Of a stretch of 64,000 nt of DNA, positions 25,011-33,905 are shown piece after piece. This DNA is from Mayfieldus sp963841445. Its GTDB lineage: Bacteria; Actinomycetota; Thermoleophilia; Solirubrobacterales; 70-9. The translations under genes and the position numbers were made by a program. The stretch lies in NCBI GenBank assembly GCA_963841445.1, contig CAWJCP010000001.1:431912-495911 (forward strand). The letters are read 5' to 3'. Below the pieces are notes generated by a model. The model saw only the letters and a program-made list of their open reading frames with translations. It did not search any database and had not been told where the DNA came from. Numbering within the stretch: position 1 is the stretch's first letter; every line of letters begins with the position of its first letter.

Positions 25011-25823
25011 CTACCTCGCCGGAGTCAGGACCACTTCGTCGTCGGGGGCCAGTTTGAGCAGTTCGGCGGCGCTCTCGCGGTTGACGGCGAGCGCCAGGCT
25101 GCGTGCTGAGTCCTCGTACATGATCCCCTGTCCCGCACCGACGTCCGAGAAGGTTCTGCCGAACGGCACGGTCACACTACTGCGACCGGCGGCGACCAAG
25201 ACCCGGTCCCCGAGGCGAAGGAAGGTAGAGGCGAGCGCCTCGTGGCTGACGTTCAGGGTCAGGTTGCCGAAGCCGTCCACGTAGAGGACGTGGGCGACGA
25301 TCCGGTCCGGGTAGATCCTCGGCTCCGGCAGCTCGACGAGGGTCAGCGAGGACGGCTCGAGCGGCTCGCCCACCTCCTCGAGGTCAGCGCCGAGGGCAAG
25401 ATGGGCGGCGACGGGAGCGAACAGGTCGCGCCCGTGAAAGGTCGAGCTGACCGGCCGAAGGCGCTTCGGAGAGCTGGTCAGGTCGACCGCCGCGACCGCG
25501 GAGCCGAGCCGCTCGCAGGCGAGGCCGAGCACACCGTTGTCGGGGCCGACCAGCAGCCGATCGTCCCCGGCGACCCGCACCGCGACCGGCCGGCGCCCGC
25601 TGCCGACTCCGGGGTCGACGATCGTGAGGTGCACGCCCGGCGGCGTGAACGGAATCGCGTTGGCGAGCAGCACCGCGCCCTGGCGCACCGCATGACGGGC
25701 GAGCCCATGGGTGATGTCGATGACCCGCGCCCCCGGCGCGATGCCCGCGATCACGCCGCGGCAGACGCCGGCGAACTCGTCGGCATAGCCGTAGTCGGAG
25801 AGAAAGGTGATCGGCCGCGCCAC
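25011..25823 (-). CDS. SAM hydroxide adenosyltransferase (DUF62)
   Basis: 270 aa. Family enzymes split S-adenosylmethionine with hydroxide to give adenosine and methionine, and are relatives of fluorinase/chlorinase. The N-terminus ITFLSDYGYADEFAGVCRG has the SAM-ribose Asp. FHGRDLFAPVAAHLA supplies the Arg and His of the Asp-Arg-His set, and YVDGFGNLTLNV is the C-terminal domain start. No halogenase loop is visible, so hydrolysis is favoured. It is operonic with birA. Confidence 0.88.
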   Translation of the reverse strand: MARPITFLSDYGYADEFAGVCRGVIAGIAPGARVIDITHGLARHAVRQGAVLLANAIPFTPPGVHLTIVDPGVGSGRRPVAVRVAGDDRLLVGPDNGVLGLACERLGSAVAAVDLTSSPKRLRPVSSTFHGRDLFAPVAAHLALGADLEEVGEPLEPSSLTLVELPEPRIYPDRIVAHVLYVDGFGNLTLNVSHEALASTFLRLGDRVLVAAGRSSVTVPFGRTFSDVGAGQGIMYEDSARSLALAVNRESAAELLKLAPDDEVVLTPAR

Positions 25824-25879
25824 CGAAGCCAGCGTAGTGCCCGGCTATGGAGTCGGCCAATAACCCGTAAACCGTGGGA

Positions 25880-26776
25880 TCAGCCGTCCCCCGCCGCATC
25901 GGCGAGCAACGCCTCGAGGAGGCCGTCGATGTCGTGGCGCTTCGCCTCAACATGGACCTCGATGCCCATCTCGCGAGCCGCTTCGGTAGTCACCGGGCCG
26001 ATCGAGACGACGCGCGCCCCGGAGAGCAGATCGGGTCCGATGGCCTCGACCAGGTTGCGCACGGTCGAGGACGAGGTGAAGGTCAGATAGTCGGCGTGCC
26101 GGGCGGCCTCGACTGCGTCGGGCTCGGGCGTCTCCGCCACCGTCGCATACAGGGCGACGTCGTCGACCGCGGCGCCGCGCTCGCGCAGCGCCTCGGGCAG
26201 CACGTCGCGCGCCTCCGCGGCCCGTGCGACCAGCGCCGGGCGCCCGTTCACCGGCACCACCGCAAGCGCCTCGACGAGCGCCTCGGCGACGAAGCGCTCG
26301 GGGACTACGTCGGCGTGGATTCCGTTCGCTTCGAGCTCCGCCGCGGTGCCGGGGCCGATCGCGGCGACGGTCGCGTTGGCCAGCGCCCGAGCGTCGAGGC
26401 CGGCCGCGGCGATCGCCTCGAAGAGCAGCCGCACCCCGTTGGGGCTGGTCAGGCAGACGAGCGCGTAGCTGTGCAGGTCGTTGACCGCCTTGCGGACCGG
26501 CCCGGAGTCGATTCGGGGCTCGATCCGGATCGCCGGCAGCTCGATCACCGCGGCGCCGAGGTCGCGCAGCTGGGCGCTGAGGCCGCTCGACTGCGCCCGT
26601 GCGCGGGTCACGACGACGCTGCGCTCGTGCAGCGGCCGGCGCTCGAGCCAGGCCAGCGCCTCGCGGCGGGCGGCGACGGGGCCGACGACGATCACCGCGG
26701 GGGCGCCGAGCACCTCCCGCTCGACCGCTTCCGCGAGCTCGCCGAGCGCCGCCGTCACGACCCGCTGCCCAACCAT
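25880..26776 (-). CDS. hemD: Uroporphyrinogen-III synthase, with the C-terminal end of SUMT at its front
   Basis: 298 aa as read from ATG 26776. The first 48 residues (MVGQRVVTAALGELAEAV) are really the end of the SUMT domain encoded upstream, so the native product is a CobA-HemD fusion. The HemD part (from SVVVTRARAQSSGLSAQL) shows ALVCLTSPNGVRLLFEA, VAAIGPGTAAELE and YLTFTSSSTVRNLVEA. It closes hydroxymethylbilane to uroporphyrinogen III, the last common step of haem, sirohaem and cobalamin. It is the last gene of the operon. Confidence 0.88.
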   Translation of the reverse strand: MVGQRVVTAALGELAEAVEREVLGAPAVIVVGPVAARREALAWLERRPLHERSVVVTRARAQSSGLSAQLRDLGAAVIELPAIRIEPRIDSGPVRKAVNDLHSYALVCLTSPNGVRLLFEAIAAAGLDARALANATVAAIGPGTAAELEANGIHADVVPERFVAEALVEALAVVPVNGRPALVARAAEARDVLPEALRERGAAVDDVALYATVAETPEPDAVEAARHADYLTFTSSSTVRNLVEAIGPDLLSGARVVSIGPVTTEAAREMGIEVHVEAKRHDIDGLLEALLADAAGDG

Positions 26777-27471
26777 CGTGCCGCGCTCGATCGCGGCCGC
26801 CGGCTCGTCTCGATCGCGGCCGGCTGCGATCAGCGATCGCGGTGATTCGAGCCAGCTGCTTGACGCCCATGTAGATGACCAGCGTTCCCGGGAAGGCGGC
26901 GAGGGCGTCCCAATCGAGCGCCGACTGCGCGCTTACCGGGATCCTCGTGCCCGGTCACGAAGGCGACCGCCGAGGCGTCGTCGCGATGGGTGACCGGGAT
27001 CCCGGCGTAGGCGGTCGCCGCGATGCCGGCGCTGACTCCGGGCACGACCTCGAACTCGACACCGGCGGCGCGCAGCGCCTCGCCCTCCTCGCCGCCGCGC
27101 CCGAACACGAACGGGTCGCCGCCCTTCAATCGCACCACGCTGCGTCCCGACCTCGCCGCCTCGGCCATCCGCCGGTCGATCTCGAACTGCTCGGAGCAAA
27201 TGCCCGACACGTCCTCCCAGGGAGCCGAAGGCGACCGGTGATCCGAGCTTGCTCGGATTCGTCTGGCCGTGTCGGGGTTCGCGTAAGGCTGCTTGCCGAC
27301 GTAGACGAGCTCGGCGTCAGGGCGTGCTCCGCGCAGCGCCTCGGCCGGGATCAGCCGGTCGTGCAGGATCAGGTCGGCACCGGCGATCAGCTCCAGCGCC
27401 CGCGCGGTGAGCAGCCCCGGGTCGCCGGGGCCGGCACCGACCAGATAGACGACGCCGGGACGGGCGCTCAT
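26632..27471 (-). CDS. cobA: Uroporphyrinogen-III C-methyltransferase domain (frameshifted)
   Basis: Starts at ATG 27471 with VVYLVGAGPGDPGLLTARA and carries VVRLKGGDPFVFGRGGEE, GVSAGIAATAYAGIPVTHR and FVTGHEDPGK. A shift near 26930 leads to SALDWDALAAFPGTLVIYMG. A second near 26845 leads to LIAAGRDRDEPAAAIERG, which joins the hemD frame. Both are consistent with one extra base. A 74-nt palindromic insertion (27203-27276) adds about 30 residues between GKQP and EIDRRMAEAA. It makes precorrin-2/sirohydrochlorin precursors from SAM and uroporphyrinogen III. Start overlaps hemC by 4 nt. Confidence 0.75.
27203..27276. repeat. 74-nt palindromic insertion inside cobA
   Basis: Outer arms CCCGACACG (27203-27211) and CGTGTCGGG (27268-27276) are perfect inverted repeats. 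Within lie a perfect hairpin ATCCGAGC-TT-GCTCGGAT (27241-27258) and CTCCC-A-GGGAG (27214-27224). The whole could fold as a three-way junction. The insertion keeps the reading frame and lies at a loop where other SUMT proteins have only a few residues. Confidence 0.6.
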
Positions 27472-28373
27472 CGCGGCGATCCTCGCTGCTGGTCGCTCGC
27501 CAGTTGAGCCTCGGCCCGATCGAGGAGATTGCGAGCGCCGACGGCGAGCATCCGCGTTGCCAGCTCCGCCCCCAGGGACTCGGGGTTCGCGACGCTGCCC
27601 TCCACCCGCTCGCGGAGCGACTCGCTGCCGTCCGGAAGGCCGGCGAACCCGTCGATCGTCAGCCGCTCGTCCCCGCGGCTGGCCAGGATCCCGACCGGGG
27701 TGTTGCAGCTCGCGTCAAGCCCGGCCACCGCGGCGCGTTCAGCCCTCAACTCGGCGCTTGCCCCTGCATCGTCGAGCGCCGTCACCGCTTGCAGCGCTTC
27801 TGAGTCCCCGGCGCGGACCTGCAGCGCCAGCGCTCCCTGCCCCGCCGCCGGGGTCATCTCTCCGGGCTCGAGCAGGAAGGAGATCTCCTCGGCGCGGCCG
27901 AGCCTGCGCAGACCGGCGGCAGCGAGCACGATCGCGTCGAGCCCGCCCTCACGCAGGCGTCTGATCCGGGTGTCGACGTTGCCGTGCAGGTCGACCACCT
28001 CGAGGTCGGGGCGGGCGGCGAGCAGCTGCGCGCGTCGGCGCAGGCTCGCGGTGCCGACCCGGGAGCCTTCCGGCACAGCCTCCAGCCTCCTGCTTTCGCC
28101 GATCCAGGCGTCGGCGGGGCTCTCGCGGGCGGGAACGCCGCCGATCACAAGTCCCTCGGGCAGCTGCGCTGGAAGGTCCTTTGCTGAGTGGACGCCGACG
28201 TCGGCGCGCTCGTCGAGCAGTGCCCGCTCGACCGCGCGCACGAAGCGCGACTTGTCGCCGGGCTCGCCGTCGGAGGAGGCCTCGATGATCGTGGCTCCGC
28301 CGAGCAGCTCGGCGACCGCGCTCGCCTGCGCGAGCGCCAGCCCGCTGCCCCTGGTCGCGAGGCGCAGCGCCAC
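27468..28373 (-). CDS. hemC: Hydroxymethylbilane synthase (porphobilinogen deaminase)
   Basis: 301 aa. It joins four porphobilinogens into hydroxymethylbilane. N-terminus ALRLATRGSGLALAQA, VHSAKDLPAQLPEGLVIG, and the dipyrromethane-cofactor cysteine in AGLDASCNTPVGI are all standard. It follows hemA by 7 nt and overlaps cobA by 4 nt, so the order hemA-hemC-cobA/hemD is one translation-coupled set. Confidence 0.95.
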   Translation of the reverse strand: MALRLATRGSGLALAQASAVAELLGGATIIEASSDGEPGDKSRFVRAVERALLDERADVGVHSAKDLPAQLPEGLVIGGVPARESPADAWIGESRRLEAVPEGSRVGTASLRRRAQLLAARPDLEVVDLHGNVDTRIRRLREGGLDAIVLAAAGLRRLGRAEEISFLLEPGEMTPAAGQGALALQVRAGDSEALQAVTALDDAGASAELRAERAAVAGLDASCNTPVGILASRGDERLTIDGFAGLPDGSESLRERVEGSVANPESLGAELATRMLAVGARNLLDRAEAQLASDQQRGSPR

Positions 28374-28380
28374 CGCCGGC

Positions 28381-29727
28381 TCAGCTCGGATTGCGACCCT
28401 TGCGGCCCTCGCGGCGCAGCGGGGTCACGCTTGCGTCGCGCCCCTGCGCCGGCGCGCTTTCGACGTCGAGCCCGAAGAGCTCGCGCAGGGCGTGGACATA
28501 GACGTAGGCGTCCTCGTCGGTGGCCGAGCGCTTCATCCGCAGGGTCGGCTCGTGGAGCATGCGCGAGGCGATCGCCCTCGCCATCTTCTCGAGCCGCTTG
28601 CGATCCGCGTCGCTGAGGCTCTCCCAGCGGGTCTCGTTCTCGGCCAGCACCCGGCGCACGATCTCATCGCCGCGCTCGCGCAGCGCGGTCACGGTCGGGA
28701 GCACCTCCAGTGACCCGAGCCAGCGCTCGAAGCGGGCCAGCTCGGCGTCGAGCAGGCTGCCGGCGCGCCGCGCCTCGGCCTCGCGGCCGCTTGCGTTGCG
28801 TTCGACGATGCCCTGCACGTCGTCGACGTCATGCAGGCTGACCCCGGCGATTGCGCGGCAGGCCGGGTCGACGTCGCGGGGCACGGCGATGTCGACGATC
28901 AGCAGCGCCCGGCCCTCGCGGTCCTTCATCACCTCGCCGAGCCCGTCCGGCTCGACGATGTGGTGCGGGGAGTTGGTCGCCGACACGACGATGTCGGCCT
29001 GCTCGAGCTGCTCGGGGAGGTCGTCGAAGCGAACCGCCCTGCCGCCGAAGCGCTGCGCCAGGCCGATCGCGCGGTCATAGCGGCGGTTGGCGATGAACAC
29101 GGTCTCGACCCCGCGGGCGGCGAGCGCCCGGGCGGTCAGCTCGGCGGTCTCGCCGGCGCCGATCACGAGCACCCGGCGCTTGCCGAGGTCCCCGAGCGCG
29201 CGCTGGGCCAGCTCGACCGCGACCGAGGAGATCGAGACCCCCTTCTCGCTTACCGCGGTCTCGGTGCGGGCCCGCTTTCCGGCCCCTAGTGCGCCGCGGA
29301 AGAGCCGGTTGAGGATCGGGCCGGTGGCGCCTTCGACGAGGGCCAGCTCGTAGGCGCGCTTGACCTGGCCCTGGATCTCGACCTCGCCGAGGATCATCGA
29401 GTCGAGCCCGGCGGTGACCCTGAACAAGTGTCGCGCCGCCTCGCTGGAGCGCAGCGAGTAGAGATGCCCGAGCAGCTCGGTGAGGCGAATGTCGGCCTCG
29501 CGGGCGAGCACGCCCAGCGCCGCCGACTCGGCCTCGACCGGGTCCGAGACGACGAGGTAGAGCTCGGTGCGGTTGCAGGTCGAGAGCGCCGCTGCCTCCT
29601 GCACGGGCTCGGCGGCGCGCAGCTCGTTGAGCACCCCGGTCGCCCGGCCTTCCGGCAGCGCGAGGCGCTCGCGCAGCCCCAGCGGCGCGGTGTGGTGCGA
29701 GATTCCGAGCGCGAGCAGCTCAGACAT
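28381..29727 (-). CDS. hemA: Glutamyl-tRNA reductase
   Basis: 448 aa, first committed enzyme of C5 tetrapyrrole synthesis: glutamyl-tRNA to glutamate semialdehyde. The N-terminus is LLALGISHHTAPLGLRERLA, the active cysteine is in AALSTCNRTELYLV, and the NADPH site in VLVIGAGETAELTARAL. The C-terminal dimerisation helices are present. The start overlaps the end of the small ccmD-like gene by 8 nt, linking haem synthesis and haem export. hemL and hemB are not in the window. Confidence 0.95.
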   Translation of the reverse strand: MSELLALGISHHTAPLGLRERLALPEGRATGVLNELRAAEPVQEAAALSTCNRTELYLVVSDPVEAESAALGVLAREADIRLTELLGHLYSLRSSEAARHLFRVTAGLDSMILGEVEIQGQVKRAYELALVEGATGPILNRLFRGALGAGKRARTETAVSEKGVSISSVAVELAQRALGDLGKRRVLVIGAGETAELTARALAARGVETVFIANRRYDRAIGLAQRFGGRAVRFDDLPEQLEQADIVVSATNSPHHIVEPDGLGEVMKDREGRALLIVDIAVPRDVDPACRAIAGVSLHDVDDVQGIVERNASGREAEARRAGSLLDAELARFERWLGSLEVLPTVTALRERGDEIVRRVLAENETRWESLSDADRKRLEKMARAIASRMLHEPTLRMKRSATDEDAYVYVHALRELFGLDVESAPAQGRDASVTPLRREGRKGRNPS

Positions 29728-29911
29728 TGCTTCGGCCTCGCTGCTCCGCGAAGCTGGCCAGCTCGGTCAGCTCGCGCTCGATGCGCTGCAGCTTCGCGGC
29801 CATGATCGCGACGTAGATCAGGATCAGCACGACGAAGACGACGTAGGCGCCGGCGACGTACTTGCCGGCCTCATCGAGCGGCAGCGCCGGGGCGTCGGCG
29901 AGCAGAAGCAT
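29720..29911 (-). CDS. CcmD-like small membrane protein
   Basis: 63 aa, one helix (YVVFVVLILIYVAIMAAKL) followed by a charged coiled segment (QRIERELTELASFAEQ). Length, topology and place after ccmC fit CcmD, which helps to release haem-loaded CcmE. Sequence conservation in CcmD is low, so the name rests mainly on context. One nt separates it from ccmC, and it overlaps hemA by 8 nt. Confidence 0.65.
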   Translation of the reverse strand: MLLLADAPALPLDEAGKYVAGAYVVFVVLILIYVAIMAAKLQRIERELTELASFAEQRGRSNV

Positions 29912-29912
29912 C

Positions 29913-30650
29913 TCAGTCCGGCCTCGTCGCGACGCCGGGGGCGATTCGCGCCGCGCCGGCGCCGGAGCTCTGACTGTCCAGCGCCCGGCGCAGCCGCGAG
30001 AGCTGCGCGCTTGCGTTCTTGGCGGTCATCTCGAACTTCACCAGGGTCATCCAGAGCAGCGCCATCGCCGCCAGCGAGACCAGGAAGGTCAGCCACATCT
30101 TGCCCGGCAGGCCGCCGTCGGCGGTGGCGAAGACGCGCGGGTGCACGAGGCTCTGCGCCAGTCGCACGGCGAGGAAGTTGAGCGGCACGAAAGCGCCTGC
30201 GGTGATCGCGAAGACCGAGGCGTAGCGAGCCTGGCGATCACGGTCCTCGATCGCGTAGCGGAACGGGTAGTAGGTCGCGTAGAGCAGGAAGACGATCAGG
30301 AAGCTGACCAAGGTCGGCTCGTCCCAGACCCACCAGTGGCCCCAGGAGGCCTTGGCCCAGATCGAGCCGGTGATCAGCACCCCGACCCCGAAGATGACCG
30401 AGAGGTGGATCGCGACGTAGGAGCGCATGTCATAACGCGAGTCACCGGTGCGCAGGTGCTGGATCGCGTAGACGCCGCCGACCATGAACCCGACCAGCGC
30501 CACTGTCGCCAGCGGCACGTGCAGGTAGAAGATCTTCTGGATGAACCCCTGGTCGGCGTCGAGCGGGGCGTAGAAGAAGACCAGCGAAAGCGCCGCGGCG
30601 ATGCTCACCACGGTCGCGATCGAGAGGGAACGGAGGCCTTTGCCGTACAT
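29913..30650 (-). CDS. ccmC: Cytochrome c biogenesis protein CcmC/CcsA (haem handling)
   Basis: 245 aa with six membrane helices. The tryptophan-rich periplasmic WWD-type motif is WGHWWVWDEPTLV, and conserved histidines lie in IFYLHVPLATVALV and LVHPRVFA. It presents haem for covalent attachment to apocytochromes. It sits 6 nt after ccmB and 1 nt before ccmD. No ccmE or ccmF is in the window. Confidence 0.9.
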   Translation of the reverse strand: MYGKGLRSLSIATVVSIAAALSLVFFYAPLDADQGFIQKIFYLHVPLATVALVGFMVGGVYAIQHLRTGDSRYDMRSYVAIHLSVIFGVGVLITGSIWAKASWGHWWVWDEPTLVSFLIVFLLYATYYPFRYAIEDRDRQARYASVFAITAGAFVPLNFLAVRLAQSLVHPRVFATADGGLPGKMWLTFLVSLAAMALLWMTLVKFEMTAKNASAQLSRLRRALDSQSSGAGAARIAPGVATRPD

Positions 30651-30656
30651 GCCGAG

Positions 30657-31337
30657 TCAGTCCTCCAGCAGGAAGTCGAAGACCGCGTAGCCGACGAGGA
30701 GGAAGACCAGATCGTATAGAGCAAGCACGGCCAGCCAGGTGCCGAAGCGGTCGTATCCGGGCCCGCCGGCGTCGAGCAGGTGCTGGGAGGCGCCGGTCGC
30801 CGCGATCATCAGCGGAACGACGAGCGGCAGCAGCAGCAGCGGAACGAGCAGGTCGCGGGCGCGCGAGTTGACCGCCATCGAGGAGACCAGCGCCCCGGTC
30901 GCGGCGAGGCCGAGGTCGGCGAGCAGCAGGACGGCGCAGAGCGGCCCCAGCGCCGCCGCCGAGTCGAGGAAGAAGAGGGCGAAGACCGGCACCGTGATCA
31001 GCTCCAGCGCCAGCAGGTAGACGAGCAGCCCCGCCGACTTCGCGGCGAGCAGCGAGGTGCGGTCGATCGGCGCCAGCCGGATCGCCTCGAAGCCGCCCTC
31101 GTCGCGCTCGGAGACGAAGAGCCGGTTGATCCCGAGCACGGCGGCAAACAGCAGGGTCGCCCAGAGCACGCCGGCGGCGAGGCTGCCGGAGAGGCTGGTT
31201 CGATCGAGTCCGAAGCGGAAGATCACGAAGGTCGTGACCGCAAAGAGCGTCATCGCCGGAAGCGAGCGCATCGTGCGCAGCTCGGTGCGCAGGTCCTTGG
31301 CGAGGATTGCGCCGAAGGCATCGCGCCAGGGGGTCAT
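30657..31337 (-). CDS. ccmB: Haem exporter permease CcmB
   Basis: 226 aa from ATG 31337 (MTPWRDAFGAILAKDLRTEL). Six membrane helices are seen, with GVLWATLLFAAVLGINRLF and DEGGFEAIRLAPIDRTSL typical of CcmB. The frame is open upstream into the ATPase end, so the sequence as given predicts a CcmA-CcmB fusion. An alternative is an ATGA overlap with a stop at 31334, if one base is wrong in the preceding G/C run. Confidence 0.88.
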   Translation of the reverse strand: MTPWRDAFGAILAKDLRTELRTMRSLPAMTLFAVTTFVIFRFGLDRTSLSGSLAAGVLWATLLFAAVLGINRLFVSERDEGGFEAIRLAPIDRTSLLAAKSAGLLVYLLALELITVPVFALFFLDSAAALGPLCAVLLLADLGLAATGALVSSMAVNSRARDLLVPLLLLPLVVPLMIAATGASQHLLDAGGPGYDRFGTWLAVLALYDLVFLLVGYAVFDFLLED

Positions 31338-32034
31338 GCCGCCGCCCCCGCGAGGGCTCGCGCCTGCTGCCGGATCGATCGAGCTTGCGGCCCCGAAGTG
31401 CGCGACGCGTCCGCCGCGCTCCAGCACCAGCACGCGATCCGACTCCGGCAGGGTGCGCTCGGGATCGTGGCTGACCAGCACCCGGGTGCGCCCGCGTCCG
31501 ATCAGCTCCCGTGCCAGGCCCTGGCCCTCGGCGTCGAGATGGGCGTCGGGCTCGTCGAGCAGCAGCAGGCGCGGGTCGTGAAGGACGCAGCGGGCGACCG
31601 CGAGCCGCTGGCGCATCCCGGCGGAGAGATCGTCGACGCGCTCGTTGGCGCGCCGCTCCATCCCGATCGACTCGAGCAGGACGTCGATCCGCTCCTCTGC
31701 CGGACCGGCCTCGATGCCGTGCAGGCTGGGCGTTGAAGCGCAGGTTCTCGCGCCCGGTCAGGTCGCGGTAGAGCAGCGGCTCGTGGCCGAGGTAGCCGAT
31801 CTCTCCGCGCAGCTTCCAGGCTTCGCCGGGCAGCTCGCAGTCGAGCACCCGTGCCGCTCCCCCGCTCGGCCTGAGCAACGTCGCCAGCAGGCGCAGCAGG
31901 GTCGTCTTGCCGGCTCCGTTCGGGCCCAGGACCAGCAGCGTCTCACCCGCCGCAAGCTCGAGGCTGACTCCGGCCAGCGCCGTGCGCTCGCCGAAGTCGC
32001 GGCGCAGCCCGCGCAGCTCGATCGCGCTGCTCAT
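31334..32034 (-). CDS. ccmA: Haem exporter ATP-binding protein CcmA (frameshifted)
   Basis: Starts at ATG 32034, overlapping the previous stop (ATGA). Walker A is VLGPNGAGKTTLLRLL, followed by LLYRDLTGRENLRFNA. There the frame breaks near 31750, in a run of three C (minus strand). After one base is removed it continues SLHGIEAGPAEERIDVLLES, then VDDLSAGMRQRLAVARCVL, LLLLDEPDAHLD and VLVSHDPERTLPES. All ATPase motifs are present, so a one-base consensus error is plausible. It powers CcmB. Confidence 0.8.
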
Positions 32035-32595
32035 CGCGAAGATTTTCCCGCCCTTCGCTCCGCTTCGTCCTTGATCTGCTCCAGCGAGTGACTCGCACGG
32101 TGCGCTCCCAGGGAGCGGCGACCTGGTCGGCCCACCACTCGCCGAGCTGCCAGAGGTCGGCGCCGATCTCACCCCCGTACTCGAGCTCGGTTCGCTGCAC
32201 CCTCGAGCGCAGCTCGTAGTGCTCGACGACATGCGGAACCGGACCGCGGAGGACCCGGAACGCAGATCTCGCTCGGGACGCTCGAAGCGAACCGTCTCGA
32301 CCGTCGTCGCGGTCAGGCGGCCGACCGCGTGAGATGCGCGGCGAGCACCATGTCGGCTGCCGCGCTCGAGGACATCGAGCTTCTACCGCATCGCCCGCGG
32401 CGTCTTGCCCAGGTAGGGGCCGGCGATGACGTCGAAGACCGTCTCGCGCTCGGCAGCGATCTGGACCCGGATCGGCCCGAGGGGGCGGATCCGCCGGCCC
32501 ACTCCGAGGTCGATCGTCAGCGCGCCGCGAACGACCTGCGTGTAGACGGCCGCCGCGCCGGCTCCGAGGGCGGCAAGGCGATACATGCGGCGCAC
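32031..32595 (-). pseudogene. SRPBCC-family (START-like) protein, disrupted
   Basis: GTG 32595 opens RRMYRLAALGAGAAAVYTQV, then LGVGRRIRPLGPIRVQIAAE and VFDVIAGPYLGKTPRAMR, followed by an in-frame TAG. Reading on in other frames gives DMVLAAHLTRS, LTATTVETVRFERPER, GPVPHVVEHYEL, GADLWQLGEWWADQVAAPWE and LEQIKDEAERRAGKSSR with a stop at 32031. That is a complete SRPBCC protein with one nonsense codon and about five 1-nt shifts. It heads the ccm/hem operon, with TATCCT 7 nt before the start. Confidence 0.6.
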
Positions 32596-32602
32596 GCGGG
32601 CA

Positions 32603-32608
32603 AGGATA
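32603..32608 (-). promoter_or_regulatory. Putative -10 box TATCCT for the ccm/hem operon
   Basis: On the minus strand TATCCT ends 7 nt before GTG 32595, fitting the leaderless pattern seen elsewhere. It would drive the whole SRPBCC-ccm-hem operon. Confidence 0.4.
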
Positions 32609-32647
32609 GGGAGGCGAGAGTTGCCGCTGGGGTCAGAATCTCCCAGC

Positions 32648-33508
32648 ATGAGCACGAGGCGAGCCCGAAGCTGGGTGATGGCGGCAGCCGAGGCGCCTGC
32701 GCTGCGGCCAGAGCGCCGGCGAGCTCTGGACCGCGGAGGCGCTGGCCGAGCTGCGCGCTGGCCGCTTCCGCGCCGTCGGCATGGAGCCGGTTCCTGGGCG
32801 CCTCGCTGGAGCGCTCTGCACAGACGCGTACGGCGCGGCCGGAGATCGCCCGGCAGGCCCGGCGCTGGTGCGCTGCGGGCGCCGCTGGGTGGTTGCTTGC
32901 CTGCCTCGCCGTGCGGCGGTCCGGCGCCAGCGATGCGCCCCGCGCCGGGACTGATCTGGTGGCTGGCGACCTGGCGGATGCTCGACTGGCACCTGGGCAT
33001 GGCCGAGAGCCCTGACGGCGCCGTCCGCCCGCGGCTCTCCGCAGCGGACGCTGTGACGATCGGCCCGCCTTTGGCTTGTCCCGCTTCTGCCGTCCGCGCG
33101 CAGATCGCGTGCGGCTGTTCCCGGCCTTGATCGTCGCCGGAGGGCTCAGCGATTGGCTCGACGGCAACCTGGCGCGCCGTCGCGGATCCACGCGGCTCGG
33201 TCGCGATCTCGATACCGCCGCCGACGTTTGCTTTCTGACCACCGCGGCGGAAGTCGGCGCGGGCGGCGGAGCTGCTGCCGGCAGCCGCAGCGCGATGCCT
33301 CGTTGCCCGCCACGCGCTTGGCGTCGGCTTCGCCGTGAGCCGGACGTTCGCCCGCGGTCGGCGCCCGCAGCTGGGCGGGCGACCCGCGGGCGCCGTCCTT
33401 CGTGTCGCCGGGCTGGCCGCCGCGGCAGCCGGTGGGCGTCGCGTCGGTTCCGCGTTGCTGATCGCCGGATGCCTGGCGCCGCCCCGCGCGAGGGCCGGCG
33501 CTTGCTAG
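32648..33508 (+). pseudogene. CDP-alcohol phosphatidyltransferase, disrupted
   Basis: No single frame covers the gene, but joined pieces do: GELWTAEALAELRAGRFR, PSAWSRFLGASLERSAQTR, IWWLATWRMLDWHLGMAES, RPRLSAADAVTIG, ALIVAGGLSDWLDGNLARR and RCLVARHALGVGFAVSRTF, ending in TAG at 33506. The catalytic motif is whole (DWLDGNLAR...GRDLDTAAD), close to the family consensus D-x2-DG-x2-AR-x8-G-x3-D-x3-D. At least five frame changes are needed. It is divergent from the SRPBCC gene and convergent with the glyoxalase gene, sharing CTAG. Confidence 0.6.
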
Positions 33509-33882
33509 CCCTGGTCCTGCGCGATGTGGCCGGCGACGTTGATGACGTGCCCGTCGGGGTCCTCGACGAAGAAGCGCCGAACGCCCCAGGGCTCGTCTGT
33601 GATCGGGTAGACGACTCGCAGCTCGCGCCGCTGCGCGTCGGCATAGGCGGCGTCGACGTCCTCGACCTCGACTGACATCTTCACGGCGAGGACGCGCGGG
33701 TCCATCGTCGCGCCGGTTCGCGAGGCGGCGATGACCTGCGCGGTCGGGTTGCTGGGCGAGCGGAACATCGTGAAGCCCTGCTCGTCCATCGCCACCTCGA
33801 AGCCGAGGAAGTCGCTGTAGAAGCGGCGGCACTGCTCGAGGTCGTCGGCGCCGAGGATCGGGATCGCCCTGCGGATATTCAT
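33505..33882 (-). CDS. VOC (glyoxalase/bleomycin-resistance) family protein
   Basis: 125 aa, one VOC unit pair: RRAIPILGADDLEQCRRFYS, then MFRSPSNPTAQVIAAS, and FVEDPDGHVINVAGH at the end. The early metal His of glyoxalase I is replaced (RRAIPIL), so a metal enzyme is uncertain. It follows the aldehyde dehydrogenase gene by 23 nt on the same strand, so it may act on a related aldehyde or conjugate. Its TAG shares CTAG with the convergent gene. Confidence 0.85.
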   Translation of the reverse strand: MNIRRAIPILGADDLEQCRRFYSDFLGFEVAMDEQGFTMFRSPSNPTAQVIAASRTGATMDPRVLAVKMSVEVEDVDAAYADAQRRELRVVYPITDEPWGVRRFFVEDPDGHVINVAGHIAQDQG

Positions 33883-33905
33883 TCCCGCCTGACCGCCATG
33901 GCGCC

